Positions 1-11,300 of a stretch of DNA of 42,310 bases are shown here, piece after piece. The position numbers and the translations under genes were made by a program. The stretch lies in the NCBI GenBank assembly GCA_002270565.1, contig NQMI01000224.1:1-42310 (forward strand), in the 5' to 3' direction. Under the pieces are notes generated by a model. That model saw only the letters and a list, made by a program, of their open reading frames with translations, was not told where the DNA came from and did no database searches. This stretch comes from Stenocarpella maydis. Taxonomy: Eukaryota; Ascomycota; Sordariomycetes; Diaporthales; Diaporthaceae. Position 1 is the first letter of the stretch. Every line of letters starts with the position of its first letter.

Positions 1-2699
1 TCGCGATATACACCCTCCTACCGCGCCTCGCATGTTTGCATGGCTACTTGGCTGCTTGCGCCTGATTCCGCTCATCTCCCTGTACAGGCTCTGCTGTTCC
101 ATCAACCCATCACACATGTCGACGTGGGAGCAATACGCTCGCTACCCCGAGGCGCGAGGGGGCACACTGAGGCACCCGTCGTCGCTCACGCATCGCTTTC
201 TCCTCCCCAAGCGAAACACTGGCCTCCAGGCTGTTATCAATGGGCAGGCCCTCCCATGCATGACCCAGCGATCTTCTTTCTCGTCTCTTGCTGGCATACC
301 TTACGCTATATGTCCGCAGCAGTCTGTCATGTCTCCAGTGGAATGGCCAGCTTCTACTCACCGACTGCCCCACTTCTCGCTACGGCTGGAGGGGCCGAAA
401 CTGCCAGCACCTCCGTCTCTCCCCTGTACCTGTGAGGGTGGCGCCCAGCTGACCAATATGCCTACCCAAGTCCGTATCTTCACCCCTGCGCAGGTCTATC
501 GGGAGACACTGCTTCTTCTGTTCTAGTAGCTCGCCGCTCCGCTCGGTTCCTATAAACGGGCACATACCCAACGGGATCCCTCCGCCGAAGCAAGCTCCCA
601 GTAGGATGGGTGTGGACGAGAACAGGTCCTACCCGGGCGTTACCTTTGCCCAGCAGGATAAGCTCGCCAAAGCTGGCGATTCCGCCGCGGCCGCCGGTGT
701 GAAAAGTAGCTGGCTGCTCTCAAGCTTGGCGTCCCCGCGAGCACCCGACACCACCCCCCCGGGGGGGGGGGGCGCGCAGGTCTGTGAGGCATGAAACGGT
801 TCCGCAGGGCCGAATGTGATCAATATGCAGAGGAATTTGCCGAGAGCCCGGGATAGAGGGTCTAAGAATTGCCATACGTACCTGGGTTGCTTGGGGCGGT
901 CGGCTCTTGATCAGCAAGCGGCTTGTGTGGTTGTTATCAGGACAGACTGCCAAGTGGGCGATGTCTAGCAAGGCCGCTGCCGTGTCGTGTGGGTAGAACT
1001 TTATTATTGCGGACGAGGGTCCGATGACAAGACTGGGTGAGCCGGGATATAATATTACCAAGGCCTGAGAGGCGACAGGCGTGTCAGCGACGGCTGGGCA
1101 GGCCGAGGAGGCCGAGTAGCAACTTGAGGATAAAGGATGACGAGGGGCAGCTAAAGGAGCAGCAAGGGGGGTTCACGTCGGTCAGCCAAGGCTGGTCCAG
1201 CCATTTTCATGTCATATCTGGCAGCTGCTTAAGTAGGCGGACATGTAGATAGACGACGCGGCTCTGCTTCGAGAGGTTGGCTTGTTTGCCACGCGCTCCT
1301 CATCAGGCAGACCAGGCAGTTCCATGAGAGCGCAGCCACGAGTCGCTGATACCGAGACCCGGCGGTTAACAGGTTGGACGTACGGATAGACCATGGCAGC
1401 CGATTCCACAGCCAAGAGCCACGGGGGAGGAATGAGGATGCGCTTGACTGGTCCTTGGCTCTGGGGTCTGTTCTGGTCGGTTCGGATGACGCTGATGGAC
1501 AAGGGCCCGGGGGGATGGGCACAAGGGACTGAAGGGGAGAAAAAGAGAGAGAGAGAGAGAGAGGGTAGTGTAACGTACCGGGATTGTGCCCCACGGGGCA
1601 CTGAGGTTTGTCGGCTTGGGCCTGGCGCGCTGGTGCAGGTGGTGTCGGCAGGGTGCGGTGGGAATCTTCGGACCAGGGGAAGTGCTGTGGTTGGTGACCC
1701 GGCGCAAAGGCACGACATGCCTCCCCGGCAGCAGATGCTAGTGTCCATGTTACCTGGCTACGTAGGTACCGTACATACGTAGTAGGTTTGTCCACCTGCC
1801 CAGGTGGGTAGGTGGGATAACGCCGGACGAGTGCACATACACACAGTCAGCATGCAGTTCCCGCCAGCAGCAACCAGAGCCCTTCCAGCTCCTCTGGGTC
1901 GGTGCAGGAGACGGTGTTGCTGCTGGTGGTGGTGGTGGTGGACACATGCTATGTAACACGCCTATACGGCAGAGGGACAACCATATGACCTGCCTTGCTG
2001 GTGGGTGTGCATGTCTCCTGAGCATGTGACAGTGACTCGTTGGGTCGTCGGCCAATAATTCATCTGCTGTGGCACAGGCCCTACCCACCTACGTAGTACG
2101 GAGTACACTACTTAGTACGGAGTATACATAGTACCACACCCAAAGTGAGCGAGCGACAACGGCCCACCGGCCGAACGGAAACTCTGCCTCGAGGCGCCCC
2201 CCCCGCGTTAATGCTTGTCTGTTGCCTCGGGATTTCTTTTGCTCTAAAATCAGAGAATCCAACTGCCGTTCTTGGAGATCCACTCACGTCGGCAACTGGC
2301 TGGCGATTGGATAGATTGACATCCTCGCCGGTACCTCCGGGAACCCCCCGCCCCCTCCGGTGCCATCAGCCCCACCCCCGGCCCCGGCCATCCGGAAAAC
2401 ACACGGCAAAGCCTTCGTCGCCGACCCATCTGCCCTATGAGCTTGCAAAACATGTGCGCGCCGGAATATATCAGAAAAGCGTACAAGACTTCTTTACAGA
2501 GCGCCGTCAGTCACTTCTACTCTTCGCTGTCATGATTTTCCTGCCTTCTCTTTTTTTTTTTTTTTTACGAGGCTTTCTGATCTAAAAACCCCCCTTTCAA
2601 ATAAACACAGCGGTCAGCGCAATTAATCCCTCCTAAAAAGTCCTTTGGCACAACACGTCGGACGGCGGACACTTCACGAGGTTCCCCCTGTGGGAAGAA
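1..2699. other. Stretch without a recognisable gene
   Basis: No reading frame here resembles a known family. Long frames open on both strands at 1212-1795 are low complexity (Ser/Pro/Arg-rich) and mirror each other, as GC-rich non-coding DNA does. A frame from an ATG at 606 could be a short first exon but has no supported continuation, and it runs into a C8/G12 homopolymer at 753-772 that is prone to assembly error. Other content: a (GA)n tract at about 1544-1564, a poly-T run near 2551-2568, and a 12-bp direct repeat containing tacggagta at 2094-2105 and 2113-2124. Confidence 0.6.
1544..1564. repeat. (GA)n microsatellite
   Basis: Uninterrupted GA dinucleotide run. It explains the Ser/Leu-rich and Arg/Glu-rich frames read across it on the two strands. 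Confidence 0.9.
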
Positions 2700-3943
2700 A
2701 TGAACTTCACAGGCGATTGTGAGGCTTACGGAAACTGGTTAGCAACTTTTATATCCTCAAATCCATGGGACAAAACTCAATTTCTCGGTGGGGATACATG
2801 GCTTGTGCTCGAATATTTCAACAAAAGCCTCCCGGAGGCCTGGACGTGGCCAACCGGGGAGAATTGGACTGATGCAGACTATATGAGCAAAGTTTTGGAG
2901 TGGTATGGCAGGAACCTGTATAACAACTTTTAGTAAGCCGATCCGTTACATCGTACCTGTGTTATCTTTATATTTCTTTGCCTTGCTTTGGAATTCACGC
3001 ATTGTGTGACACATGGTGTGCTCATAGCGTCGAGAATAACACCGATGATGTCTTCACCAAGTATTTGATTTGAGAATCCCATGCGACCGCGCTGCTGCCA
3101 CGACTACTGTAAAGCTCAGGGATGGCCGGGAGACATGGACTTGGTTGAGATTGGGGTACGTCCAGCTCTAGGTCTCCACGCCTTGGCCCACTGCTCTAAT
3201 ACAAGACCAGTTGTTCACTTCTTACATATATGTATTGCGTGGAAGCTGTCCTTGTGACGGCTTTCCTCTTTGCCTTTCCGATATGGCATATGCAGCAATA
3301 CGTAAAGCCGTGGGGGGTGACCCGCTGGCGGTTGAACTGGCGCCTCGGCATCGCCTGGTTCAATCTCCTGGCCATTTTGGGGGGTGCTGGGGTTTTTCCA
3401 CCTATGTGAGGCACAAGATCAATGTGACTGTTGGCCATATGAACGAGGCAAACGCGCAAGCCCCTCGAGCTTCGGTTTTGATTTGAAGAGATTCTGATTA
3501 TATGTGTGAGGGTGGAGATTTGGACAAGTTTCTGGCCTGGCTACATGGGCGCCTGTTGTTTTCCATTTTATTCACACCATGATCTGTGGGTCTCGAGCTC
3601 TGGAATATTTGGCCTGATAAATTCCTGCACGTGTGCGGGGACCCAATATTTTCAACTGACCAACCTTGGTCTAGGGAAGAACCTGCCTTCAGGCTTTACA
3701 GTGCAGCGAGCCGATGGGGAGCACACTGATAAACTCGCCAGCAGTGGACAAGCCATATCGAATGACTCTCTAATTTCTAGATACGACGCCACAAAGCCAT
3801 CTCTAGACAGGGGCCTGATGTTGAAATGGGGATTTTAGGCCCGGAGACAAGATATCAGCCAGTCTACAAGACCGCCAACGAGCCGGAAGATAGCGACCCT
3901 CAACAGCAAGCGATGGAACAGTGGAACAGGTCCGGATGGTGAT
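2700..3943 (+). pseudogene. Multi-exon integral membrane protein gene, decayed or unresolved
   Basis: Several pieces read as one protein. 2700-2932 starts with ATG and ends at a good donor (gtaagc). 3081-3155 reads Cys-Cys-His-Asp-Tyr-Cys then a Gly-Trp-x-Gly-Asp-x-Asp segment, a pattern I associate with N-termini of fungal multi-membrane hypothetical proteins. A 50-nt intron (3156-3205, gtacgt...aag) leads to 3206-3405, a strongly hydrophobic segment ending at a gtgagg donor. An exon at 3489 and a C-terminal tail at 3781-3943 (Glu/Gln/Pro-rich, disordered) share one frame. Problems: no splice joins the first piece to the second in frame, and frame 1 between 3508 and 3780 has stops (TGA at 3580 and more). 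It may have further introns or be a pseudogene. Exact function is unknown. I am fairly sure of the 3081-3405 part, less of the ends. Confidence 0.35.
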
Positions 3944-4807
3944 TCGGGGGTTATCTGATGGCTGTGATTGAACCTGGCGGTACACAGTTTGAGGCTGTAG
4001 AGTCCCCTCCCCTGGTCTTAGGTCGTGTCACCCAGAGCTTTGGACATTGCAAAATCCAAAGACAGGAATTGCGATCTCTTGAGTGATTGATTCAGGAGGG
4101 GGGAAATTCCAGCTGTCTCAGACTGAACAATGCGGGGCATGGCATGAGTAACATGCCCATTCTTGACCATTACGGCCATTCCTCAACTCTGGCAGACACT
4201 GACTGCCAGGACGTGGCATATTCAGAGGTTTCAGCTCATTGGCAGAAGGTAAATTGGGTGGCGAACCATACTATATAGCGCCGTGTGATGACCCGTGGAA
4301 ATGGAGTGACCTGAGGCGTCCATATTCCCGGCACTCCAGAATGTGCCTAAACAAAGGCAAGCCGCTAGGAAGATCTGCTCCGGGCTACTCTAGGGCCTTG
4401 GTGTGTAATGTGGAAGGGGGAGATGGTGTCATTATCATTATCCTGTGGTATCCGCACTCAGGGTCGACTTCATGAGGCAAGGCAGCAAGGACGTCACGTC
4501 TAGAACAGCTATACTAGATATATAGGCAGTATGCAGAAAGAAGACATAATATTGATAGCTTTTGCACGCTACCACCGTCGACTTTCAGCGGCTCAGGTAG
4601 CCCGGACAGGGCAGCCTACACAGTACTATGCAAGTGGAGACGGGCGATCTGCATGGTTACATCGCAGCCCGGCTCCCGAATGAGCAGGGCAGCGCCACCC
4701 CCGAGCGGATCCCGGACCCAAGATATCAGCCACAGCTCCCGACCCATCGCTCGACTCACTCACAGGCATCTCATTTACCCCCACGCTGTTTCCTCCCCCC
4801 CCCAGGA
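3944..4807. other. No gene recognised
   Basis: Short frames on both strands only, none protein-like over more than about 60 codons. I looked on the minus strand for the LrgB half expected to follow the LrgA-like fragment at 4808-5224 and did not find it. Confidence 0.5.
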
Positions 4808-5224
4808 ACGAAAACAAAACAAGAGAAGAAAAATGCCCGTCTCTGCTCCCACCATGTCAGTGTCACTGCAGGGCTGCAGGGCCAGAGAGAAGGAGCCAGA
4901 AAAGACATTCTGGCTCGAGTTCCAGGTCTGCAGCGACGGCCACTACGGCGGTACCACAGCGGACAGCATCAAACCCACGGGAACATCGATGAGAGCAACC
5001 GCCCGCCTCGTTCGATTTGCCCCGACGGCCAGCTCACTCAGCCAGAGACCGGCGAACAGCAGCAGCATGCACGCCACCGAGGCGGGGAACGAGACCGAGA
5101 CATGCTTGAAGAGGGTGTCGATGCCGAAGCAGGCTGTGAGCATCACGAGTATCCCAGCGGGTGTTAATATCCACGACCGCAGTGTTCTCTGCCTCGAGTT
5201 CCAAAGGGCCTGAGAAGGTTGTGT
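4808..5224 (-). pseudogene. LrgA-like membrane domain fragment (LrgA/LrgB family)
   Basis: Read on the minus strand from 5224, one frame gives two hydrophobic segments around the motif SVSFPASV, then an Asn-Arg-Thr-Arg-Arg loop and ALIDVPVG. These match my memory of the LrgA half of fungal and plant LrgA-LrgB fusion proteins (plastidal glycolate/glycerate translocator-like), where a Pro-Ser-Phe segment follows the IDVPxGF motif. An in-frame TAG at 4943-4945 interrupts it. After about 16 more codons the frame resumes with NVFSGSF, resembling the expected NVFFTPSF. A 48-nt GT-AG intron across the stop is possible but has weak sites. No LrgB half follows. Best read as a truncated relic. The opposite strand also has an open frame with an ATG at 4832, but it is not protein-like. 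Confidence 0.4.
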
Positions 5225-5909
5225 TAGAATGGGGATTATCAGGTCATGTTGCCATGGGACGACGCGAGATGGGCTGAGGGGAATACCAGCTTCGTGGCTG
5301 TCAGTGCGTCACCAGCCATGTCAAGCAGACCAGCTATGTCTGTTGGAACGCGGCTGAACGAGCCAGCCATTATTGAAATGGGTCCTTGGGGGGGGAGGGG
5401 GTTCGGCTTGGTTATGGAAGCCATGCATGATGCAGGCGCGTGAATAAAGTGGTTGAGGGGAGGCATTTTCACTGGGGCTGCCGATGTCGCCAGCGGACCA
5501 CAGGACTCGCTGCGGCAAAATCACTCGGAGCCGGACGGTGCCGCAGCGGCCAACCACACAGATGGAACTACATAGTGCAGTGTGGCCAGCACTCGATGTA
5601 ATCATGAGAAATTCATGTGCACGGGTCCCAGCGATTCAACCAAGAAAAATTGGGCCAAAAAAGCAATCGCTATGAAAATTCGTCTACCGAAGGGATGAGA
5701 AAATTGGCACATTCCCCTTTTGTGCCGTGCTCCTCAGGGTCCAAGGCCATCATCCGGCCGCATCCCTCAAAACAAGCTCAATATCCTCGCCATGAGTTTT
5801 TGTGTTTCATCAAGAGACCAGAAAAAGAAAACCACGCATAATCACCTCTCAAATGCCAGCCGACCTCATTGCGCATATGAAAGAACCCGAAAGACAACCA
5901 AACTGCATC
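5225..5909. other. No gene recognised
   Basis: Overlapping short frames on both strands. The LrgA-like frame stays open a little upstream of 5224, but no start codon could be fixed. Nothing else is supported. Confidence 0.5.
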
Positions 5910-6226
5910 CATGGACCAAAGCCGGAAGTCCGGGGCTTGTAGGCGGCGTTGCCAACGCCAGAGCAGTAAAGACCGGAGAGGAATCAAGTGCGGGCGATTG
6001 CTGTAAACCGCCCTTCTGACTGGCTTCAGTCCTTCATCTTGTAGGCGGAGTGGATCCCAAAATGCAATCATGGCCAAGGCCGAGAACTGAAGGCCGGCAA
6101 GCGACGTTGCGAACGCCAGAGCAGTAAAGACCAGGGTCCAACCGGTTGCAGACAGATACTGCAAACCAGCCCTTGCGACTAATTCCACTTGTCCAACTTG
6201 TAGGCAAAGAGGACTCCAAACTTGAC
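5910..6226. repeat. Imperfect tandem duplication, ~159-bp unit, covering the 3' end of the 2EXR gene
   Basis: Unit 1 (about 5910-6068) and unit 2 (about 6069-6226) align throughout with many substitutions. Anchors are the shared gccagagcagtaaagacc (5957 versus 6115) and cttgtaggc (6038 versus 6197). Unit 2 contains the last codons and stop of the 2EXR gene. Unit 1 is a decayed copy lying just downstream of that stop. Confidence 0.75.
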
Positions 6227-7410
6227 CTTCTTGCGGCGCTCCAGCGAGTTGATGAACTTCTCCTCACCAAGGAGGCCCTTGTAGATCTGCATGACCTTGA
6301 CGAGACACTCGCGCGCTCCGCCCTCGGCCATGGCCCGGAGGGGCTTCTTGCGCTGGAGCTCATCGGGGAGGAACGGCCAGAGCCCCTTGGGGCAGAGTTG
6401 AATGTACGCAAACTTGAGGTCGTAGAAGCGTGCAACCTCAAAGGTTGCGCGTGTGGCGTCGGCGGACTCCTTGAGCTTGCAGCCATTTCGGCGCAGGTGA
6501 TCTATATCAGGGTGTCAGCAAAGCCCGAGGAGGATTGTACCGAATACTGACCTCGGTAGTCCTGCATCCACTCAATGTCCTTCTTTGCCTTGACCTCAAC
6601 CACGTAATAGAACTCCTCGAGGTTCCGGAGGCAGTCCAGAAAGCAGGCCTGCTCCATTGGACAAGCCTTGTACGAGTCGCAGCCGAAATCCTCGTCCTCG
6701 GGACAGTAGCATTGGAACGGGTTGCTGCGTTTGGCGTTGGTGTGGGATCCCCTGTAGTGGACCGCCACGCGCTTGAAGCGCTTCGTCTCATCGCGGCACT
6801 TGCTCATCTTGACACGGCCCGTGGAGTGCTCGAACCAGTGGATTGCTTGCGCATGGACTCCTCGGTCGAATTCGAGGATGGTGAGGTCTGTGGCCTTATC
6901 CATGGCTGCCTTCTCCCCCCAGTTGAGATCCTCTATCCGGCAGTTCCCATCCAAAACATGCCAGGATTCGAAGTCAACCATCGCCCTTCGGAACCCAGCC
7001 TGAAAGCTGGCGTTGGGGAGTTCACACACTGACGGATGTGACCTGCCGGTTTTCATCTCTTCGAAGCGATAGGTCGACGGATCATATATCAACCTAGCAT
7101 TCCATAGCATCGACTTCCACTTGCGGTATGCCGAGTGGTCACGGTACGCCGGCTGGGAATAGATCTCCATGTACCAGGGGTTATCAGGGTACCACACATA
7201 CTTGAAAGTGTGGGCAGCCGGCTTCAGAAGAGCCTCAGCCCAGATCATGTCCTGGATCTCAGCTGGGAACTTGTAGAAGTCAATACTGTTGTTGCCTGAC
7301 TTCTGAGTCGTCTCCTGGACACTGTTCTCGTCCTTGTTAGGAGAACCGGTTTCAACTTCCTTCTCGGCTTGCAGCCGGGCTTCGGCTTTGGCAATGGCTG
7401 GAGGAGGCAT
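6179..7410 (-). CDS. 2EXR domain-containing protein (two exons)
   Basis: Exon 1 is 7410-6552, intron 6551-6502 (50 nt, gtcagt...atatag), exon 2 6501-6179. Product 393 residues. Residues about 44-60 contain the F-box-like signature FPAEIQDMIW that opens the 2EXR domain, a very large Pezizomycotina family of unknown molecular role, possibly in protein-protein contacts. The following aromatic and charged stretch, including a Tyr-Pro-Asp-Asn-Pro-Trp segment, is typical of the family. The C-terminal part is basic and ends in a Lys-rich tail. The first 40 residues are polar and probably disordered. The ATG at 7410 is the only one ahead of the domain in this frame. The gene stands alone, with no obvious operon-like neighbour. 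The splice is supported by the frame and by charged, helical exon-2 sequence in the same style. No lesion seen. Confidence 0.85.
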
Positions 7411-7634
7411 GATGAACGGTTGAATTGAGTGACCGAATATGGGCCAATGAGAGTATTCCAGTGGCAGATCTCAAAACTGCAGCCTCGAGACGGGGTAGGT
7501 TGGGCGTAGTGGTGCAGTCGGGCGGCTCAGCATGAGAGCATGTGGAGTCTCCCTACTGGCTTTGTTAACTAGTCACCCAGGTGGTAATACATCCACAGAA
7601 TGTGAGGCCAAGATATCATACCTGAGCTCTTGCA

Positions 7635-8075
7635 TTAATGGAGAGAAAAGAGAATAAAATGGGAGGATCGGGGATTAGTGACGACAGTCAGTGTGGCCGA
7701 CCGACAGACTGCCTGGTGTTTAGAAAGGCGACCGACGTCAGCCATCGCCTCTAGTGACGGAGAAGGAATGCTAAGGTTGAGACAAAAAACACTTACTGGG
7801 TGATTTGGAGGCTTCCCTGGTTCGAGAAGGTTCTTCTTTGTACAGTTCTTGTATCCGCAAGTGAGGTGTGTTGCTGAACTCCACGGGTCCTCAACGATGT
7901 CGGGTGTCGACGGCGACCTAAGAACCTTTAGATTCTCAGGACGCGTTAGGACAAATAGATGGGTGCTGCCTATGACAAGTGTGTCATAGGAGAAGCGTGT
8001 TGCGTGGCAGAGACGCGTCGGTGAGCTCTCCAAGCTGTTCCCGATAAGAGACCGCAGCAGAGATGGCTCACCCAA
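7635..8075 (-). CDS. Hypothetical small protein ORF, doubtful
   Basis: An ATG-started frame of 146 codons lies upstream of the 2EXR gene on the same strand. It contains a canonical donor (gtaagt at 7796-7791). A matching acceptor at 7713 would remove 84 nt in frame, leaving a product of about 118 residues. No domain is recognised. A Cys-rich bit (CGYKNC) is the only notable feature. It could equally be 5' untranslated sequence of the 2EXR transcript. Reported mainly because of the donor. Confidence 0.2.
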   Translation of the reverse strand: MGEPSLLRSLIGNSLESSPTRLCHATRFSYDTLVIGSTHLFVLTRPENLKVLRSPSTPDIVEDPWSSATHLTCGYKNCTKKNLLEPGKPPNHPVSVFCLNLSIPSPSLEAMADVGRLSKHQAVCRSATLTVVTNPRSSHFILFSLH

Positions 8076-10343
8076 ATTACACGCGCGTTGGGAGGATTGA
8101 GTGAGTAAGGAGAATATAACTCCACGGAGAGGGTCAGAGCTAGATGGTGAATGGGAGAAAAGGTTGTGGGGAATTGGGGGGGGGGGGTTGTGTGTAGCCG
8201 CAACGGACCAAAGCTGCCACGATCACGGGGGAGTCGATCGGTCGAAACCCAGCAGGAGAGGGCGGGGTTATCGTAGCTGTTATCAAGGCAAGCTGTGTCG
8301 AAAATAGAAGCTTCTTCCCAGGCGTGATATCTATAATCGCGGGGTAATAAGCCCACGAATGTTGCCTGGTATGACTGCCAGGAAGAATGACCGGTCGCGA
8401 GGGTCTTGTCGTCCTGGTCACCCCTTTCTCACTCTCGAGGCACAAGCGAGACGATGTGCGTGTCAGGGGCGTACTGGGATCCAACAACCTGACAGCTTGT
8501 TTTCAAGAACAGCTGACAGATTGGAAGGGGATTCTGGCAAGTACTGAGGAAGTGGATGGAGTTTTGCCCCATTTGTTTGCCCCTGGCAGTCAAAAGGCGC
8601 CAGTCAAAAGTTGCCAGTCAGAGACTTCGAAGTTCGGACGACAATGAGTTTTGAACAGCCTTGTTAATGCTCTTCGTCAGGCATATGGAGACCAATTCAG
8701 GTCCCCTCAATATCCAGCCCCGGAAGTTGGTTTGCCGGCCAACAGTAATAGCGAAGTTCTACGGCCGTGGCCATGAAGGGTCAGGGCTGATATACCGGTC
8801 TCCGTGAAGGTCCTCGATCCAAGATGGTTGCTCCCAGCCTTGCAATCGCTAGCAATCATGATTTCCACACGAAACCCAGCTTTTGGAGGCTCAAAGAAGA
8901 ATGGTCGAGTCCCTCGCCTGTTATGACGTCTTCATGGTCTGGCATTCGACAAGTGAGGTTATCGTCACCACTCAACAGCTGCCGCTGCCCTCAGCCGTGT
9001 TTCTGCCATGGGTTTCAAGCTGGGAGCCTTGCTCACTAATTCTGTCCAACATACCCGGGTACCCGTGGCCTGGCTGTTGTGGATAAATGTGAGGAATCCG
9101 TAGGTGTGAGACACGGATTTCTTTGAAATCATCGACATACGGTATTGGGGCCAAATATTGTCTCCGGAATTCTGAGGCCCACGGATCCGGTGTCTTCTTG
9201 CTGACTTGGATATGGGACTGTGGTCTTCTTGTGGCTGATCAGAGCCTTTGTGCCGAGAGATCTTCCATGATGGTTGACCCCTAAAGATCGCGGGTGGGAG
9301 CCTCATTATGTGCCTCTACATTTTTAAGCATCCTAACCACACCTTACAGCCCATAGAAAGGACTACACCAGCTTTAGGAGAGGAGATTCCGGGCTTGGCA
9401 TCTCGTGATGTGGGAGTGACCCGGCGGTGCACTCCTGAAGCGGGCGTCACTCCTTCGTTCGTGGTGATGAGGAGCGACTCAGGCGTCCACGGCCGAATCG
9501 GGCACCATCACTTGGTCGGGGGTGGTGATGGCCTCAAAAAGGTGATCACGCCTCGTTGTTAGAGCCGGGTGTCCTTTGCCTTAGTCAGTTGCACGACTCA
9601 GCTGCTTGGCAATCAGGGGGTCATGAAGCATCGAGAGAGATGGGCAGTAGAAGCTTTGTCTGTACAAGAAGGACACCTACCCGGGCCTTTCAGTCATGCT
9701 GTTTGGTTGTGTTGCGAGAGGAGCCGAGGCATGGTGATACTCAGGGGCAGACAAGTTGGCCAAGGCTTTCCAAGGTGGGAGAATGTGGGGAGTACCTAGG
9801 CAAGTTCAGTCACGGCCAGGGAAGTCACAACTCACCCACGACTGCTAGTTTGACTTGGGACTCGTCGACAATGGCCGACTAAGCACGCATGCACCCGCAC
9901 ATGGGTACTTTGTTGTGACCACCGCATTTCAAGCCTTGCTCAGCTTAAGATGATGACCATCACGATAAGGTATATTCCGAGCAGGACTTGATTTGACTAT
10001 ACTCATTCCACCCATCACCAAATTGCCGTGCTGGACTTGTTGACAGCACACACTTATGGTTTTGACACACCATGAAAAACAGGCAAGATACACAATCCTC
10101 GGTGGCCGCGGCCATTCATCCTTGCAATATGGCTGTGTTCGTGTTGCTACACAGAAGCTATATCTGGCTTCGATAGGCGGAGATGATTTCGACTCTCCCT
10201 TGCTACAGCAATAAGCATTCTCAGGCTTCAGCAAAGATCAAGTTGGACATAGAGTGCTTTGTGATCACGCACCACAAAGGCTCAGGCAAATACAAGCCTG
10301 AAAGGCATATAATCTTTTTGTCTCATTCAGCCCTGGCAGGATC
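8076..10343. other. Intergenic, no gene recognised
   Basis: Short overlapping frames on both strands, none family-like. A poly-G run near 8178-8187 sits in the probable promoter side of the minus-strand unit. The part just above 9950 is probably 3' untranslated sequence of the minus-strand J-domain gene that ends at 10344. Confidence 0.5.
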
Positions 10344-11300
10344 TCAATCTTTGGGCATATGGGAATCATTAACCACAGTGTCCCAGCCTTCCCTTGACCT
10401 CAAGAAATTCTCCACCCGGTCCTCCCTGGTAAGCATGGCCTTCTCCCTCCTCCGCCTCCACATCTCCTCGTTGATGTGGTTGTCCTTCTTCTCCTGCATC
10501 TCAACCAGGTACATGCCATGGTTCCCCGCCCTCGTGGCCTGGCCCCAGCCGCCGATCAGCACGAAAACACAAATGGCCATGACGAACAGCCCGTTGCTCA
10601 TGTAGCGTGGCTCGGACCTTCCGGCAGGCCCGTTGCGGCGGCTGTTGTTCTCCCAGTGCCAGCGCTCCCAGTCCTCCCAAGTGGCGTTGTGGGCGGCGGA
10701 CCCGGACTGGGCACGCCAGGCGCGGTCAGCCTCGCGGTAGACCGTGTTGGACATGTCAGAGGTGTCGCCCCAGCCGGCGCCGTAGAGGTCGTAGGCGCGG
10801 CGCTTGGCCGGGTCCGAGAGGATGTTGTTGGCGGCGACGACGAGACGGTATCGCTCAAGCTTGACGCCCCGCGATATGGACCCGTCGAGACCCGAGGTGT
10901 GTGCGTGGCGGTCCGGGTGGTAGAGCTTGACCAGCTGGTAGAAGTTCTTCTTGCTGTAGGGGTGGGACCTGGCCTGGTCGAAGATCTCGTAGGGGGTCGG
11001 GTTCTTGGACTTTGGCCAGGTCGGGGATGGGGCGTCGTCATCGCCACGGCGTGGGTCGTCTCGGACGGTGGCGTAGGGCCGTAAGGGGCGCCATTGCGTC
11101 GGTATGGGAGGTTTTGACCTGCGTGGTGGTCGTGAGGAGGATGCCGTCGGCGTTGAGTTTCGTCTTGATGTCGATGTCGGTATTGACGAAGGACCAATCG
11201 ATGACGTTATGGATGCAGATACGGGGGCGGGCAGAGACAGGGCCGATGAGACACTGCCGCCGCTGCAACACAGCGCGCGGGTGGTCTGTTTCAAGAGCAT
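10344..11300 (-). CDS. J-domain (DnaJ/Hsp40) mitochondrial-type membrane protein, Jid1-like
   Basis: Single exon, 318 residues. Residues 1-78 are rich in Ser, Thr and Arg and lack acidic residues, as in a mitochondrial presequence. RPYAT at 74-78 is a plausible processing site. The J domain runs from about 101 to 174 with the HPD tripeptide at 128-130 in KLYHPDRH, followed by the helix ending DPAKRRAYDLYG. Residues about 236-252 form one strong transmembrane segment. The C-terminus is charged and helical. The order presequence, J domain, single membrane span resembles yeast Jid1, a J-protein of mitochondria. J-proteins stimulate Hsp70 ATPase through HPD. Partner and substrate are not shown by the sequence. 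The gene is divergent from Dhh1. Its first 146 coding bases are repeated at 12198-12343. Confidence 0.85.
   Translation of the reverse strand: MLLKQTTRALCCSGGSVSSALSLPAPVSASITSSIGPSSIPTSTSRRNSTPTASSSRPPRRSKPPIPTQWRPLRPYATVRDDPRRGDDDAPSPTWPKSKNPTPYEIFDQARSHPYSKKNFYQLVKLYHPDRHAHTSGLDGSISRGVKLERYRLVVAANNILSDPAKRRAYDLYGAGWGDTSDMSNTVYREADRAWRAQSGSAAHNATWEDWERWHWENNSRRNGPAGRSEPRYMSNGLFVMAICVFVLIGGWGQATRAGNHGMYLVEMQEKKDNHINEEMWRRRREKAMLTREDRVENFLRSREGWDTVVNDSHMPKD

Noticed and set aside
1212..1795. Antisense frames of up to 188 codons
   Set aside because: Low-complexity Ser/Pro/Arg composition, simultaneous openness in several frames and a GA microsatellite inside; no domain.
5778..6188. 136-codon minus-strand frame downstream of the 2EXR gene
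   Set aside because: It runs across the decayed tandem duplicate in a different frame from the parent gene; apparent hydrophobicity is incidental.
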